From Eubacterium sp. MSJ-21 (GTDB lineage: Bacteria > Bacillota > Clostridia > Lachnospirales > Lachnospiraceae): a stretch of 64,000 nucleotides of DNA. A model generated the notes under the pieces. The model was not told where the DNA came from. It made no database searches and saw nothing but the letters and a program-made list of their open reading frames with translations. Numbering within the stretch: the first letter of the stretch is position 1; each line of letters begins with the position of its first letter. Positions 1-7,610 of the stretch are shown here, one piece after another. Position numbers and translations under genes: made by a program. The DNA lies in contig NZ_JAHLPZ010000006.1 in the NCBI RefSeq assembly GCF_018918185.1, positions 1 through 64,000 on the forward strand, given 5' to 3'.

Positions 1-212
1 TCTTTCGCAAATAAATAGTCATCACGCTGTAATTCCTGTTTTTTTCGCTTTCTTGTATTTCTTTCATAAACAATCCAGTATATTACCATTGCTGCTATAA
101 TACACACGCTAAATATCTTTGTAATCATGGTATTTCCTTTATAAATAATTAAGTATACTACGGTTACTACCGCAATACTTATGCTGAGTACCTTTATAAT
201 CAAACCATTCAT
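1..212 (-). CDS. Small two-helix membrane protein, 3' end cut by window edge
   Basis: Translating the minus strand from an ATG at 212 gives an open frame of 70 codons that runs off the left edge. It is preceded by GGAG about seven bases upstream. The protein has two hydrophobic stretches, roughly residues 3-25 and 32-48, followed by a strongly basic tail (RNTRKRKKQ). I do not recognise the family. The hydrophobic helices plus a positive C-terminal segment suggest a small inner-membrane protein with the tail in the cytoplasm, which is inference. It is separated from the RhuM-Fic gene by about 90 bases of AT-rich sequence. Confidence 0.55.
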   Translation of the reverse strand, partial: MNGLIIKVLSISIAVVTVVYLIIYKGNTMITKIFSVCIIAAMVIYWIVYERNTRKRKKQELQRDDYLFAK

Positions 213-303
213 TGTGTATCTCCCTATCACTAAAAATTAGAAATTAACAAGTCGACAAATACCGATTTACCAATTTCATTAAATAATAAATTTCACGAAC
301 TAA

Positions 304-1233
304 CTACATTGTCAAAAAATTCATTACAAGATTCACCATTATATCTTTTTCTTCTGGTCTTGACTCTGCAATCATAAGTGTAATCGCAACCAATGCTCCA
401 TCACTGATTATCTTACTATCATCTCTATACAAGGCATTATTCCGAGCAAGGAATTCCAAAAACAAAGATGCTGCAATTCGTTTACATCCATCTGCATATG
501 GATGATCCTTAATCATAAAATATAATAAATTAGCAGCTTTTTCCTCTAATGACGGGTATACATCTCCACCAAACACACTCTGATAAACTGCTGCCAAAAT
601 ACCCTCAACTTTACCTTTTTCTTTCTCCACACCAAATACATCCGATTTAAATGAATCCTCCATGTGTGAAACCATTTTTTTACATTCCTCATATGTTATT
701 TTATATATAGGTCTGTTTCCCACAGGTTTTTTAAGGGATTGATGATCATATTGGTCTAAAAGCATTAATGCATCTGTATACGAGGTAACAGCCTTTAAAA
801 TGTCTGATTCTTCAACCTCCAATGTGCACGCAAGCATCTTTGTTTGAATATCAACGGTTCTTTCAAGCGCTTGCAATCGTTTTTTATTAATAGCATAGCC
901 TTGAATCACATATTGCTTTAAAACAGAATTAGCCCATCTACGAAATGCGATGCCTCGTTTTGAATTAACACGATATCCCACGGATAATATCATATCAAGA
1001 TTATATATCTTGGGTTTTCTTCCTCCAGAACTTTTGTCGGAAAAACCGACAGAAGTTCCATCTAATTCTCCTGAAGAAAGAATATTGGAAATATGCTCAC
1101 TCACTGTAGCATGCTTAACATCAAATAATTCTTCCATTTGTTTCTGCGTCAACCATACAGTTTCTAATTCTGGGCTTAACTCAACTTCAAGATTTATATC
1201 ACCATCTGTAAATAAAACAATTTCATTTTTCAA
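304..1233 (-). CDS. RhuM-family protein with C-terminal Fic/Doc-like domain
   Basis: The 309-residue product has the RhuM N-terminal half, with a DNA-binding-like segment at about residues 27-50 (WLTQKQMEELF, VSEHI), a Gly/Lys-rich loop and the YNLDMILSVGYRVNS block typical of RhuM/KilA-N-like proteins. The C-terminal half carries a Fic-type signature at residues 244-252, HPYADGCKR, where HPFxDGNKR would be expected, so the usual Asn is Cys. Fic domains transfer AMP or phosphate groups; activity with this substitution is uncertain. The start is a TTG at 1233 with AGGTGGTGA upstream. RhuM genes often sit in mobile or defence-associated islands, and this AT-rich neighbourhood fits that. A toxin or defence role is inference. 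Confidence 0.8.
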   Translation of the reverse strand: MKNEIVLFTDGDINLEVELSPELETVWLTQKQMEELFDVKHATVSEHISNILSSGELDGTSVGFSDKSSGGRKPKIYNLDMILSVGYRVNSKRGIAFRRWANSVLKQYVIQGYAINKKRLQALERTVDIQTKMLACTLEVEESDILKAVTSYTDALMLLDQYDHQSLKKPVGNRPIYKITYEECKKMVSHMEDSFKSDVFGVEKEKGKVEGILAAVYQSVFGGDVYPSLEEKAANLLYFMIKDHPYADGCKRIAASLFLEFLARNNALYRDDSKIISDGALVAITLMIAESRPEEKDIMVNLVMNFLTM

Positions 1234-1315
1234 AAAATATCACCACCTATTACACCAGATAATTAATCGCATCTTCAACAGTCATACATGTAACACACTC
1301 CTGCAAATTCTGATT

Positions 1316-2050
1316 TTACTCTGCATTATCGCAATAAATCTCTATTGCATTTGCTACAAAAATCGCGGTACCTTCACCTCCATAAGCATCAATATTTGTT
1401 GTAATATCCCCGCCACCTGAATACATTTTTCCTAATCCACGCAAAATCTTATTTGTACAAGTATATAAGTTCTGTGTAATATATTCCTGTATTCTTTTTA
1501 CAAGGTTCTGTGCATCACCGGATGCTGGATTCATATTCTTCATCTCTCCAGCTTCTTTGAAAAGAAGCATAAATCTATCTGCCAGGATTTTATCCTCTTT
1601 CTCAGTTCGATTCTTTTGCTTTTCTTCCATCTCCCTGTATTCCGGTGTATTACCGTATAATTCCTTTGCCTGTCTGGAATACTCATCTAACTTGCTTCTA
1701 TCAAAAGCCTTAAAATCCATATGTTTCACTCCTAATAATTTTATTCCAAGTGCAAAGTTCATCAAGTTCTCGATATGTTCTTTCTTAATCCGAAGCAGTT
1801 CTATTTGCTGTTCTAGAGCTTTGCTTTTATCAAAATCAGGACTATTCACAATCGCCTTAATGTCTTTAAGAGGAAACTCTAATTCTCGAAAGAGCAGGAT
1901 GTGTTGAAGGCGCTCCAGATCTGCATCGGCATACAATCTGTAGCCTGCATCGGTATATCCCGTCGGATGTAAAAGACCAATCTTGTCATAATATTGTAGA
2001 GTGCGTATACTCACTCCGGCAAGCTTACTAACTTCATGCACTGTCATCAT
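1316..2050 (-). CDS. MerR-family regulator, TipA/Mta type
   Basis: The 244-residue protein starts with a classic MerR winged helix (residues about 3-70: EVSKLAGVSIRTLQYYDKIG, then GYRLY), followed by a coiled-coil dimerisation helix (about 75-110) and a C-terminal helical domain of the TipAS drug-recognition type. Mta/TipA proteins sense cationic or hydrophobic drugs and activate their own and efflux genes. The promoter upstream has the 19-bp spacer expected for MerR control, so it is probably autoregulated. The start at 2050 is the second of two adjacent ATG codons on the plus-strand map, with GGGAGG upstream. No efflux pump lies next to it, so its target elsewhere is unknown. Confidence 0.85.
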   Translation of the reverse strand: MMTVHEVSKLAGVSIRTLQYYDKIGLLHPTGYTDAGYRLYADADLERLQHILLFRELEFPLKDIKAIVNSPDFDKSKALEQQIELLRIKKEHIENLMNFALGIKLLGVKHMDFKAFDRSKLDEYSRQAKELYGNTPEYREMEEKQKNRTEKEDKILADRFMLLFKEAGEMKNMNPASGDAQNLVKRIQEYITQNLYTCTNKILRGLGKMYSGGGDITTNIDAYGGEGTAIFVANAIEIYCDNAE

Positions 2051-2080
2051 TCATATGTCCTCCCTTAACTTGGTGACTTC

Positions 2081-2111
2081 AGCATAAACTATTACGCAAC
2101 GTCGGAGTCAA
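2081..2111 (-). promoter_or_regulatory. MerR-type promoter/operator with 19-bp spacer
   Basis: On the minus strand, TTGACT (2106-2111) and TATGCT (2081-2086) are separated by 19 bp. A long spacer is the hallmark of promoters untwisted by MerR activators. TGACT/AGTCA half sites (2074-2078 and 2106-2110) flank it, and the spacer contains CGACGTTGCGTAATAG, close to the Mta/TipA operator core as I remember it. Confidence 0.75.
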
Positions 2112-2198
2112 TACCTTTTTCAAAATTCAACTCTCCATTACTCTCAATGTTTCACAATCCCAAAATAGTGTTATACTATTCGACCAATCGGATGAATT

Positions 2199-2897
2199 TC
2201 AAGAATTTCTAATCTTATTAACATTTCGATTCATCAAATATCTTCCTAAATTTCTGTATAAAAAAGCCTTCAACGCAGACATTTCCTGATGATGCTCCTT
2301 TAGCAAATCATCTGGTGAATCATAAACTCCAAAATCCTGATTGATTCCCTCGCTCTGAATATATGTATTATTTCTGTCAAAATCAATAACCGGATTTTTG
2401 AAGTTTTTCACCGCCACGCCATAACCGCAAAACGCACCCGTGCAATCGCTATTTTTTATTTGCAATTTTCTCAAATATTGCATATCAAGAATAAATGCCT
2501 CTAGCTCGTACCATGTATCTTCAAAATACACTTCAACCCAGCTATGCAGCACATTTCGAGGTGCATTTTTATATACTATTCCTGTCATTGCTCCCTTTTG
2601 CAATTCCTTATCAATGGTAAATCCATGTACTCTGCAAGGAATATTACAAGCTCTTAGCAGCGCCATGAACAATGTTCCCTTTGTATTGCACTGCCCATAA
2701 CCATCCATCAAAACCTTTGATGCACAAACAGTATCATCAATATTATATCCGAACAAAATTTCATCTCTTACAAACGTGTAAATTGATTTTAGTCGTTCAA
2801 ATTCTTCTATGTCGTTCCAGTTTCTTTCCCGTATCAATTGCTGTATGTTTTTACTTGAATAATCCAGCATTTTTGTTTCTCTTAAATATTTTTTCAT
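2199..2897 (-). CDS. Transglutaminase-like domain protein
   Basis: The 232-residue protein has a transglutaminase/cysteine-protease-like triad arrangement: Cys70 in DGYGQCNTKG, His118 in LHSWVEVYF and Asp138 in EAFILD. There is no signal peptide or membrane helix, so it is likely cytoplasmic. Such domains can act as peptidases, transglutaminases or amidases, and the substrate cannot be read from the sequence. It sits between the MerR regulator and a DUF3267 membrane protein on the same strand, but with gaps that do not prove an operon. Confidence 0.75.
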   Translation of the reverse strand: MKKYLRETKMLDYSSKNIQQLIRERNWNDIEEFERLKSIYTFVRDEILFGYNIDDTVCASKVLMDGYGQCNTKGTLFMALLRACNIPCRVHGFTIDKELQKGAMTGIVYKNAPRNVLHSWVEVYFEDTWYELEAFILDMQYLRKLQIKNSDCTGAFCGYGVAVKNFKNPVIDFDRNNTYIQSEGINQDFGVYDSPDDLLKEHHQEMSALKAFLYRNLGRYLMNRNVNKIRNS

Positions 2898-2971
2898 GCT
2901 ATTTCTCCAAAATATTTTAAGTTGCAGATTTACATTTTCCTATCTGATCAACTGTACAATCAACCAAAAAT

Positions 2972-3565
2972 TTAAGAAATCTTATACATATCGTTCTTGT
3001 AGAACATTATTGAATCGCTTTTTTCAGAATTTCTTAAAACGGCAAGAACATTAAACACATCCGGAAATGGCGAAACCATACCCATACATGCCATGCCAAA
3101 ATTCAATCCATTAAATACTCTAAATTCAGCAGGACTAATTACAAATAATATAAATGGAACTAATCCAAGAACAAATGGCAACAGGCACATCAATATAAAC
3201 CGATTTCGCTTTAATGGATATGATGCTAATGCGACAAATGTTGTCTTTCCTTTTATTCTTCCTATTGTTACATCTGCTTCCTTAGGATAAACAATTCCAT
3301 GTAACCACTCATGAATTATTAACAATAAAAAACCGAAAGTAAATCCAACCAGAATAAATATTGGTGAGATTACAACTGTCTTGCATATAATCGTTTTACA
3401 AAGCATAGCAATAAAAAGAAAAACGCATAGAATTGCAGCAATCGGCACTGCTTTTTTCATCAGGTCACCAACACTCTGCGGTGTTTCTATCTTTACTGCG
3501 TCATCCGGCAAGCTTCCTGTTTGATATTTATTTATATCATTTATTGACCACACAATTTTTATCAT
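2972..3565 (-). CDS. DUF3267 family putative membrane zinc metalloprotease
   Basis: The protein has several hydrophobic helices (about residues 40-60, 65-85 and 115-145) and an HEWLH motif at residues 85-89, matching the HExxH zinc site seen in DUF3267 proteins, which are distant site-2-protease-like zincins. I place the start at the ATG at 3565, preceded by AGGAAG, rather than an ATG 36 bases upstream that lacks a Shine-Dalgarno sequence. Function in the family is poorly known, and intramembrane proteolysis is an inference. Confidence 0.7.
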   Translation of the reverse strand: MIKIVWSINDINKYQTGSLPDDAVKIETPQSVGDLMKKAVPIAAILCVFLFIAMLCKTIICKTVVISPIFILVGFTFGFLLLIIHEWLHGIVYPKEADVTIGRIKGKTTFVALASYPLKRNRFILMCLLPFVLGLVPFILFVISPAEFRVFNGLNFGMACMGMVSPFPDVFNVLAVLRNSEKSDSIMFYKNDMYKIS

Positions 3566-3697
3566 ATCTACTTCCTGTTCTTTCTGTATAATCTTTTGCA
3601 TTTACAATATGTACCGTATTATAAAATAATTGCTCCAATTGCTCGCGATCAGTCGTTTTGTATTCTCTAAGTTTTATCCTCATAAACGGGAATTTGT

Positions 3698-3811
3698 CTA
3701 TTTCTTTGAACCATTGTTTTTATTGTCTTGTTTTTGCTTCTTTTTTTCTTTTATTCGCTCTTTAATCTTAAAAAATAATTCTAATGCCATTTGATTTGCT
3801 ATCTGTCCCAT
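3698..3811 (-). CDS. 37-residue basic small protein
   Basis: A short ORF starts at the ATG at 3811 with a strong AAGGAGAG site nine bases upstream and ends at TAG 3698-3700. The product begins MGQIANQMALELFFKIK and becomes very Lys-rich (KEKKKQKQ). The amphipathic start followed by a basic tail resembles small membrane-binding or nucleic-acid-binding peptides. I do not recognise a family. The good ribosome site is the main support. Confidence 0.45.
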   Translation of the reverse strand: MGQIANQMALELFFKIKERIKEKKKQKQDNKNNGSKK

Positions 3812-3870
3812 AAGCAAGCTCTCCTTTCATAATTCTAATTTTTCAATTTGACAAATTCCGATTTGTTTCT

Positions 3871-5160
3871 TTACAGTTCCAAGGAATTCTGATTTAACAA
3901 AAAATCATACAATCCAATATGCACAATACCGTCTTCATCTATCCATGGTTTTGCATTTGACTTTGATATAATAATCTTCTTGAAAAAATCTTTTGTATTT
4001 TTCAAAGGTCTTAACTCAGTTGTCATCTTATCAGGATCACTTACGGATAATGCAGACTGAATATAATATCTTCTTGCTCCCATATTTACAACAAAATCAA
4101 TCTCACACTGTTTTCTTCTTTTTTTGCCTTCAACATTTTCAATAATTTCAACAACGCCAACATCTACAGAATACCCACGGATTATCAGTTCATTATAAAT
4201 GATATTTTCCATTATGTGTGTTTCTTCCTGTTGTCTAAAATTAAGCCTGGCATTACGAAGTCCTACATCCGTGCAATAATATTTCAAAGGATACTCAAAA
4301 TATTTTTTACCCTTTACATCATATCTTTTTGCCTCGCTGAACATAAACGACTCTATCAGATATTCCAAATATTTTGCGATTGTACTGGTAGACACCTTAA
4401 TGTTTTTTACACTTTCCAATGTATCGGCAATCTTCTTTGCATTTGTAAGTGAACCTACCGAAGAACACAAATCATCGGTTAGTTCAGTCAAAACATCGGG
4501 AAGTTTTACAATATATCGCTCACTTATATCTTTGAAATATACTTCCGAAAACAAGTTTTTCAGATACTTAACCTTTTCCTCATCACGTTTGAATGATAAA
4601 AGCTGCGGCATTCCCCCATAAAGAGCATACAATTCATACACTTCCGATTTATCTCCACCGACAAAATCATAATATTCTTTAAATGACAACGGGAATACCT
4701 GAACTTGATCGCCTCTGCCCCTGAATGCCGTCATTACATCTTGAGAAAGTAATTTTGAATTACTTCCCGTCACATAAATATCCACATTTCGAAGATGCAT
4801 CAATCCATTCAAAACATTATATAGCTTAACATCTTCCGGATTTTCAAGTTCTTTTTTTGTAATAGCATATTGCACTTCATCTATAAGAATATAGTACATT
4901 TCTTTATTTACAATTTTTGAACGGATGTATTTTGATAATTCATCCGGATTACGATACTGTTCACAAATATCATCATCAAGTGCAATGGAAATAATCTGTT
5001 CTTCCTTTACTCCACTCGATATAAGATAGTCACGAAACAAATAAAACAGAAGATAGCTTTTTCCGCACCTTCTGATTCCTGTAATAACCTTAATCAGACC
5101 ATTTTCCTTTTTGTCTATCAATCTACTTAAATAGATATCTCTATTTATAATTTTTTCCAC
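3871..5160 (-). CDS. AAA-family ATPase with DUF4143 domain (first of two)
   Basis: The 429-residue protein has a Walker A motif (GIRRCGKSYLL, about residues 27-37), a Walker B-like segment (YYILIDEVQY), a sensor region (VTGSNSKLL) and a C-terminal DUF4143 region with a PD-(D/E)XK-like CEIDFVV segment. These AAA_14/DUF4143 proteins are common in anaerobes; proposed links to defence or mobile DNA are not settled. The start is GTG at 5160 with GAGGAGG upstream. A paralogue lies at 16565-17782 and also has a repeat-flanked promoter. Confidence 0.85.
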   Translation of the reverse strand: MEKIINRDIYLSRLIDKKENGLIKVITGIRRCGKSYLLFYLFRDYLISSGVKEEQIISIALDDDICEQYRNPDELSKYIRSKIVNKEMYYILIDEVQYAITKKELENPEDVKLYNVLNGLMHLRNVDIYVTGSNSKLLSQDVMTAFRGRGDQVQVFPLSFKEYYDFVGGDKSEVYELYALYGGMPQLLSFKRDEEKVKYLKNLFSEVYFKDISERYIVKLPDVLTELTDDLCSSVGSLTNAKKIADTLESVKNIKVSTSTIAKYLEYLIESFMFSEAKRYDVKGKKYFEYPLKYYCTDVGLRNARLNFRQQEETHIMENIIYNELIIRGYSVDVGVVEIIENVEGKKRRKQCEIDFVVNMGARRYYIQSALSVSDPDKMTTELRPLKNTKDFFKKIIISKSNAKPWIDEDGIVHIGLYDFLLNQNSLEL

Positions 5161-5174
5161 AGATTTGCCTCCTC

Positions 5175-5288
5175 AAATTAAAACTTACTGCACTTTTCTC
5201 GTAAATTTTAAATTTATTATACTATCCTTATTATGTACAATCAATATTGTAATTAAAACTTACTGCACTTTTTCACTAAGTTTTAATT
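5175..5288. repeat. 22-bp direct repeats plus inverted half site flanking the ATPase promoter
   Basis: AATTAAAACTTACTGCACTTTT occurs at 5176-5197 and again at 5251-5272. An inverted copy of its first 12 bases lies at 5277-5288. The two direct copies bracket the promoter at 5216-5244, which is the layout of an operator pair. On the coding strand the core reads GTGCAGTAAGTTTTAATT. Confidence 0.7.
5216..5244 (-). promoter_or_regulatory. Promoter of the first DUF4143 ATPase gene
   Basis: On the minus strand, TTGATT (5239-5244) and a perfect TATAAT (5216-5221) are spaced by 17 bp. The leader to the GTG start at 5160 is about 50 bases. The promoter lies between the two direct repeats described for this region. 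Confidence 0.7.
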
Positions 5289-5321
5289 TCCCATGTTTTC
5301 ATATCAAACTCCGAAAAAATA

Positions 5322-5359
5322 AAGACGACCAGTCTTATCATAAGACCAATCGTCTTTAA
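5322..5359. terminator. Bidirectional hairpin terminator candidate
   Basis: AAAGACGA and TCGTCTTT flank an inner GTCTTA-TCA-TAAGAC stem, giving a long near-perfect hairpin with A and T tracts at its ends. It would end transcription of the GNAT gene side coming from 5501 on the minus strand and isolates the ATPase promoter. The rest of 5360-5500 holds nothing I can identify. Confidence 0.6.
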
Positions 5360-5500
5360 TCTCCGCATCTGGTTGTTGTGTAGCTGGTAATTCTTCAAAC
5401 AACTTATTGATTAAACAATTACTATGCGCCGAAGCATTTCTTATATCGATTTATCTCTCTATACATCATAAATAATATCCATAGTTTTTCCTATTATTCG

Positions 5501-5944
5501 TTATAGCTGTCTTTGCAAATATACCATATCTACCAATTGTACTCCATCTTCGTATATTGGATGGTCGTAATTATCTGTAAAAAAATTAGGAATAATATGC
5601 GAACGGACAAAACCACATTTTTCATAAAATGGTATTGTAAGTGGGCTATCACCTGTTCCTACCTGCAGAATGTCATATTGCTCTCCGTATTTCTCAACAA
5701 TAAAATCAATCAGGGCTTTTGCATATCCTTTCCCTTGATATCCTGGAGCAGTTGCAATGTTCTTTAATTCAAGCACTCCATTTCCTTCATTGGTAACGAC
5801 GCACTCACATTTAATCCCATTATCATCTAGCACATACATTCTGCCTTTATTAAGATAGCGGTCTATCATATTTTCCTGCTCATCTGCCAATAAGAGCAAA
5901 TCAAGATATTGTTTTTTATTTTCTGTGATCTCTATTATTTTCAT
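5501..5944 (-). CDS. GNAT-family N-acetyltransferase
   Basis: This 147-residue protein has the GNAT fold signature: a beta strand ending in LKNIATAPGYQGKGYAKALID (motif A, the acetyl-CoA pyrophosphate loop, about residues 78-98) and a C-terminal FYEKCGFVRS motif. The family transfers acetyl groups from acetyl-CoA to amines, and the substrate is not evident. It starts with ATG at 5944 and is 23 bases downstream of a small membrane ORF on the same strand, suggesting co-transcription. Confidence 0.85.
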   Translation of the reverse strand: MKIIEITENKKQYLDLLLLADEQENMIDRYLNKGRMYVLDDNGIKCECVVTNEGNGVLELKNIATAPGYQGKGYAKALIDFIVEKYGEQYDILQVGTGDSPLTIPFYEKCGFVRSHIIPNFFTDNYDHPIYEDGVQLVDMVYLQRQL

Positions 5945-5967
5945 CTTTTATCCTCATAACCCGGAAG

Positions 5968-6132
5968 TTACTTGCTTTTCTTCTCTTTGCTGCGTCTCAC
6001 TAACGCGATAAATAGTTTAATGACTCCGGCACATAGCCATATGATACCTAATGCAATATTTTCTGCCCAGAACCAAAACAATGATATAACAATCCATGTA
6101 ATCGCTAAAATAAAAATCCCCTTGCTTCTCAT
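5968..6132 (-). CDS. 54-residue two-helix membrane protein
   Basis: The ORF starts at ATG 6132, preceded by GGAGGAAAATT, and stops at TAA 5968-5970. The product has two hydrophobic segments (about residues 5-23 and 27-45, rich in Trp, Ile and Leu) and a basic Lys/Arg-rich C-terminus. I know no function for it. Its strong ribosome site, and its position directly ahead of the GNAT gene, make it a credible small gene. Confidence 0.6.
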   Translation of the reverse strand: MRSKGIFILAITWIVISLFWFWAENIALGIIWLCAGVIKLFIALVRRSKEKKSK

Positions 6133-6178
6133 AATTTTCCTCCTGAAACTCCCGATTCTTCACATGTGTTCAACGCAT

Positions 6179-6364
6179 CTAATCAAACTTAAATACATTA
6201 AGCCCTGTTTCTTCATCATAAACTCTGTCAACTTTTCCATCAATGACCGTAATTACCATCTCACAGGTTGCACTCACGACAGCTCTGTTCAGATGCCCTC
6301 CAAACGCTTCACCTTTCTCATTTCCGACACTCATATGAAGATGCGCATAATATTCTCCATCCAT
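6179..6364 (-). pseudogene. C-terminal remnant of a PPC/DUF296 domain protein
   Basis: The 61 codons from 6364 match the end of a PPC (DUF296) DNA-binding-like domain: DGEYYAHLHMS, then GGHLNRAVVSATCEMVI and a closing FKFD. Intact PPC proteins are about 130-140 residues, so over half is missing. The frame extends a few codons upstream of the ATG as TGTINT before meeting a stop, which fits a 5' truncation rather than a real start. No ribosome site is visible. It lies immediately after the nitroreductase stop, suggesting a deletion fused the two loci. Confidence 0.6.
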
Positions 6365-6381
6365 TGTATTGATCGTACCTG

Positions 6382-6915
6382 TCAGTTACTCTGATTGTAT
6401 GAATTAAACCACGCTCTTTCTTCAAATGCTTTCTTTTGGGGATGTATCGGATTGCTTTCTGCTATACCTACAGGCAAAAAACAGACCAACTCATAGTCTT
6501 CAGGCACATTTAGTATCTGTGCCATTTTATCACAGATCTTGTCATCATCGGTAATATGTCCTTCATACCAACAACTTTGATAACCAAGCTCCACAATTGC
6601 AAGCAGCATATTCTGAATCGCAGCGGAATAATCCTGCACGGCGAAACATTTATCCCGATAAGCATTGACTCTCTGTGTCAAAACGCAAATAGCAGCGGGA
6701 GCAGTTTCTCCTACAGGTGGTTCTATCACACTATGGAGTTGCTTCAATACGTCAGGATTATCAACAGCAATCAATGATGTAGTCTGTTTGTTGCATCCGG
6801 ACGGAGCATCAAGACCAGCTTGCATGATTTTTATTAAATCTTCCTTTGGTACGGGAATATCCTTATATTTCCCCCTGTAACTATGTCTGTAATGAATAGC
6901 CTCTATAACATTCAT
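6382..6915 (-). CDS. Nitroreductase-family flavoprotein
   Basis: The 177-residue protein begins with the family signature AIHYRHSYR, which contacts FMN, and continues with DAPSGCNKQT, the AAIQNMLLAIVELGYQSCW helix and a closing LPVGIAE strand. Members reduce nitro groups, quinones or flavins with NAD(P)H and work as FMN-bound dimers. It starts at 6915 with GGAGG upstream. It is followed closely by the PPC-domain remnant. Together with the hemerythrin and rubrerythrin fusion nearby it gives this block a redox flavour. Confidence 0.85.
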   Translation of the reverse strand: MNVIEAIHYRHSYRGKYKDIPVPKEDLIKIMQAGLDAPSGCNKQTTSLIAVDNPDVLKQLHSVIEPPVGETAPAAICVLTQRVNAYRDKCFAVQDYSAAIQNMLLAIVELGYQSCWYEGHITDDDKICDKMAQILNVPEDYELVCFLPVGIAESNPIHPQKKAFEERAWFNSYNQSN

Positions 6916-6948
6916 AACGTTTCCTCCTAAATTCCTCCCCTAACGATT

Positions 6949-7094
6949 TATGCTTTTTCATTTTCCCGTGCTTCCGGCACTTCCGTTGTAATTGCATCCA
7001 CATCATATTCTGGTGCATACTTCTTCACAATATCGTACATTGGCTGGATTATTTCAATGGATTCTTCAAGTTCATCTGCGATCTGGAAAAGCTG
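6949..7094 (-). pseudogene. Unidentified gene remnant (48 codons, no start)
   Basis: Between the nitroreductase and the hemerythrin, one minus-strand frame stays open from just after a TAG at 7095-7097 to TAA at 6949-6951. It encodes a normal-looking acidic sequence starting QLFQIADELEES and ending PEARENEKA. It has no good start codon or ribosome site, so it looks like the tail of a deleted gene. I cannot name the family. Confidence 0.4.
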
Positions 7095-7128
7095 CTACCC
7101 ACTAAAAATAACAGCCTTTCCTACTATA

Positions 7129-7527
7129 TCAGCCTTTTGGAATTTGACCATCGACATACAGAATGTGATTAACTAACCACTCTGTGAGATATTTTAAAAT
7201 TTCCATAATCTGTTCATCTTGATCTTCTACCTCATCATTGTGGTGTTCCATAAATTCATCAAGCTTATGTATAAATTCCTGATGTTGAACTTTCTGTGTA
7301 AATATCTTCTTATAATTAATAGATTCCATATACTGCTCTTCATCACTAAAGTGTTTTACTGTATAATTTCGGAGATTTTCTAATATTATATCAATCCTAT
7401 CATATTTATCCGGTGTAAACTCATCATGAAGCAGTTCATATGCCTCATCTGCATATTTAAATAACTGCTTGTGTTCTTCGTCTATCATATCTATGCCGAT
7501 ATAATATTCTGGTTTCATTTCATACAT
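7129..7527 (-). CDS. Bacteriohemerythrin
   Basis: The 132-residue protein has the full set of hemerythrin di-iron ligands: DEEHKQLF, HFSDEEQYM, QHQEFIHKL and the HILYVDGQIP end motif (HxxxD). Such single-domain proteins bind oxygen reversibly, delivering or scavenging it in the cytoplasm. It lies directly upstream of, and on the same strand as, genes for redox proteins and just downstream of the rubrerythrin fusion. An oxygen-protection role is therefore well supported by family and context. The start is the ATG at 7527. Confidence 0.9.
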   Translation of the reverse strand: MYEMKPEYYIGIDMIDEEHKQLFKYADEAYELLHDEFTPDKYDRIDIILENLRNYTVKHFSDEEQYMESINYKKIFTQKVQHQEFIHKLDEFMEHHNDEVEDQDEQIMEILKYLTEWLVNHILYVDGQIPKG

Positions 7528-7610
7528 AAATTAATCCTACTTTCTGTTTTATTTGTTTTATTAACCTGTTCTATACATGTATAATACTTTACTTCCATGC
7601 TTATATCTCC

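Noticed and set aside
5175-5272. Two 22-bp repeats about 75 bases apart as a minimal CRISPR.
   Set aside because: Only two copies, they bracket a promoter, and no cas genes are present.
7095-7130. Possible read-through linking the hemerythrin end and the remnant at 6949-7094 as one gene.
   Set aside because: They are in different frames, with stops in between.
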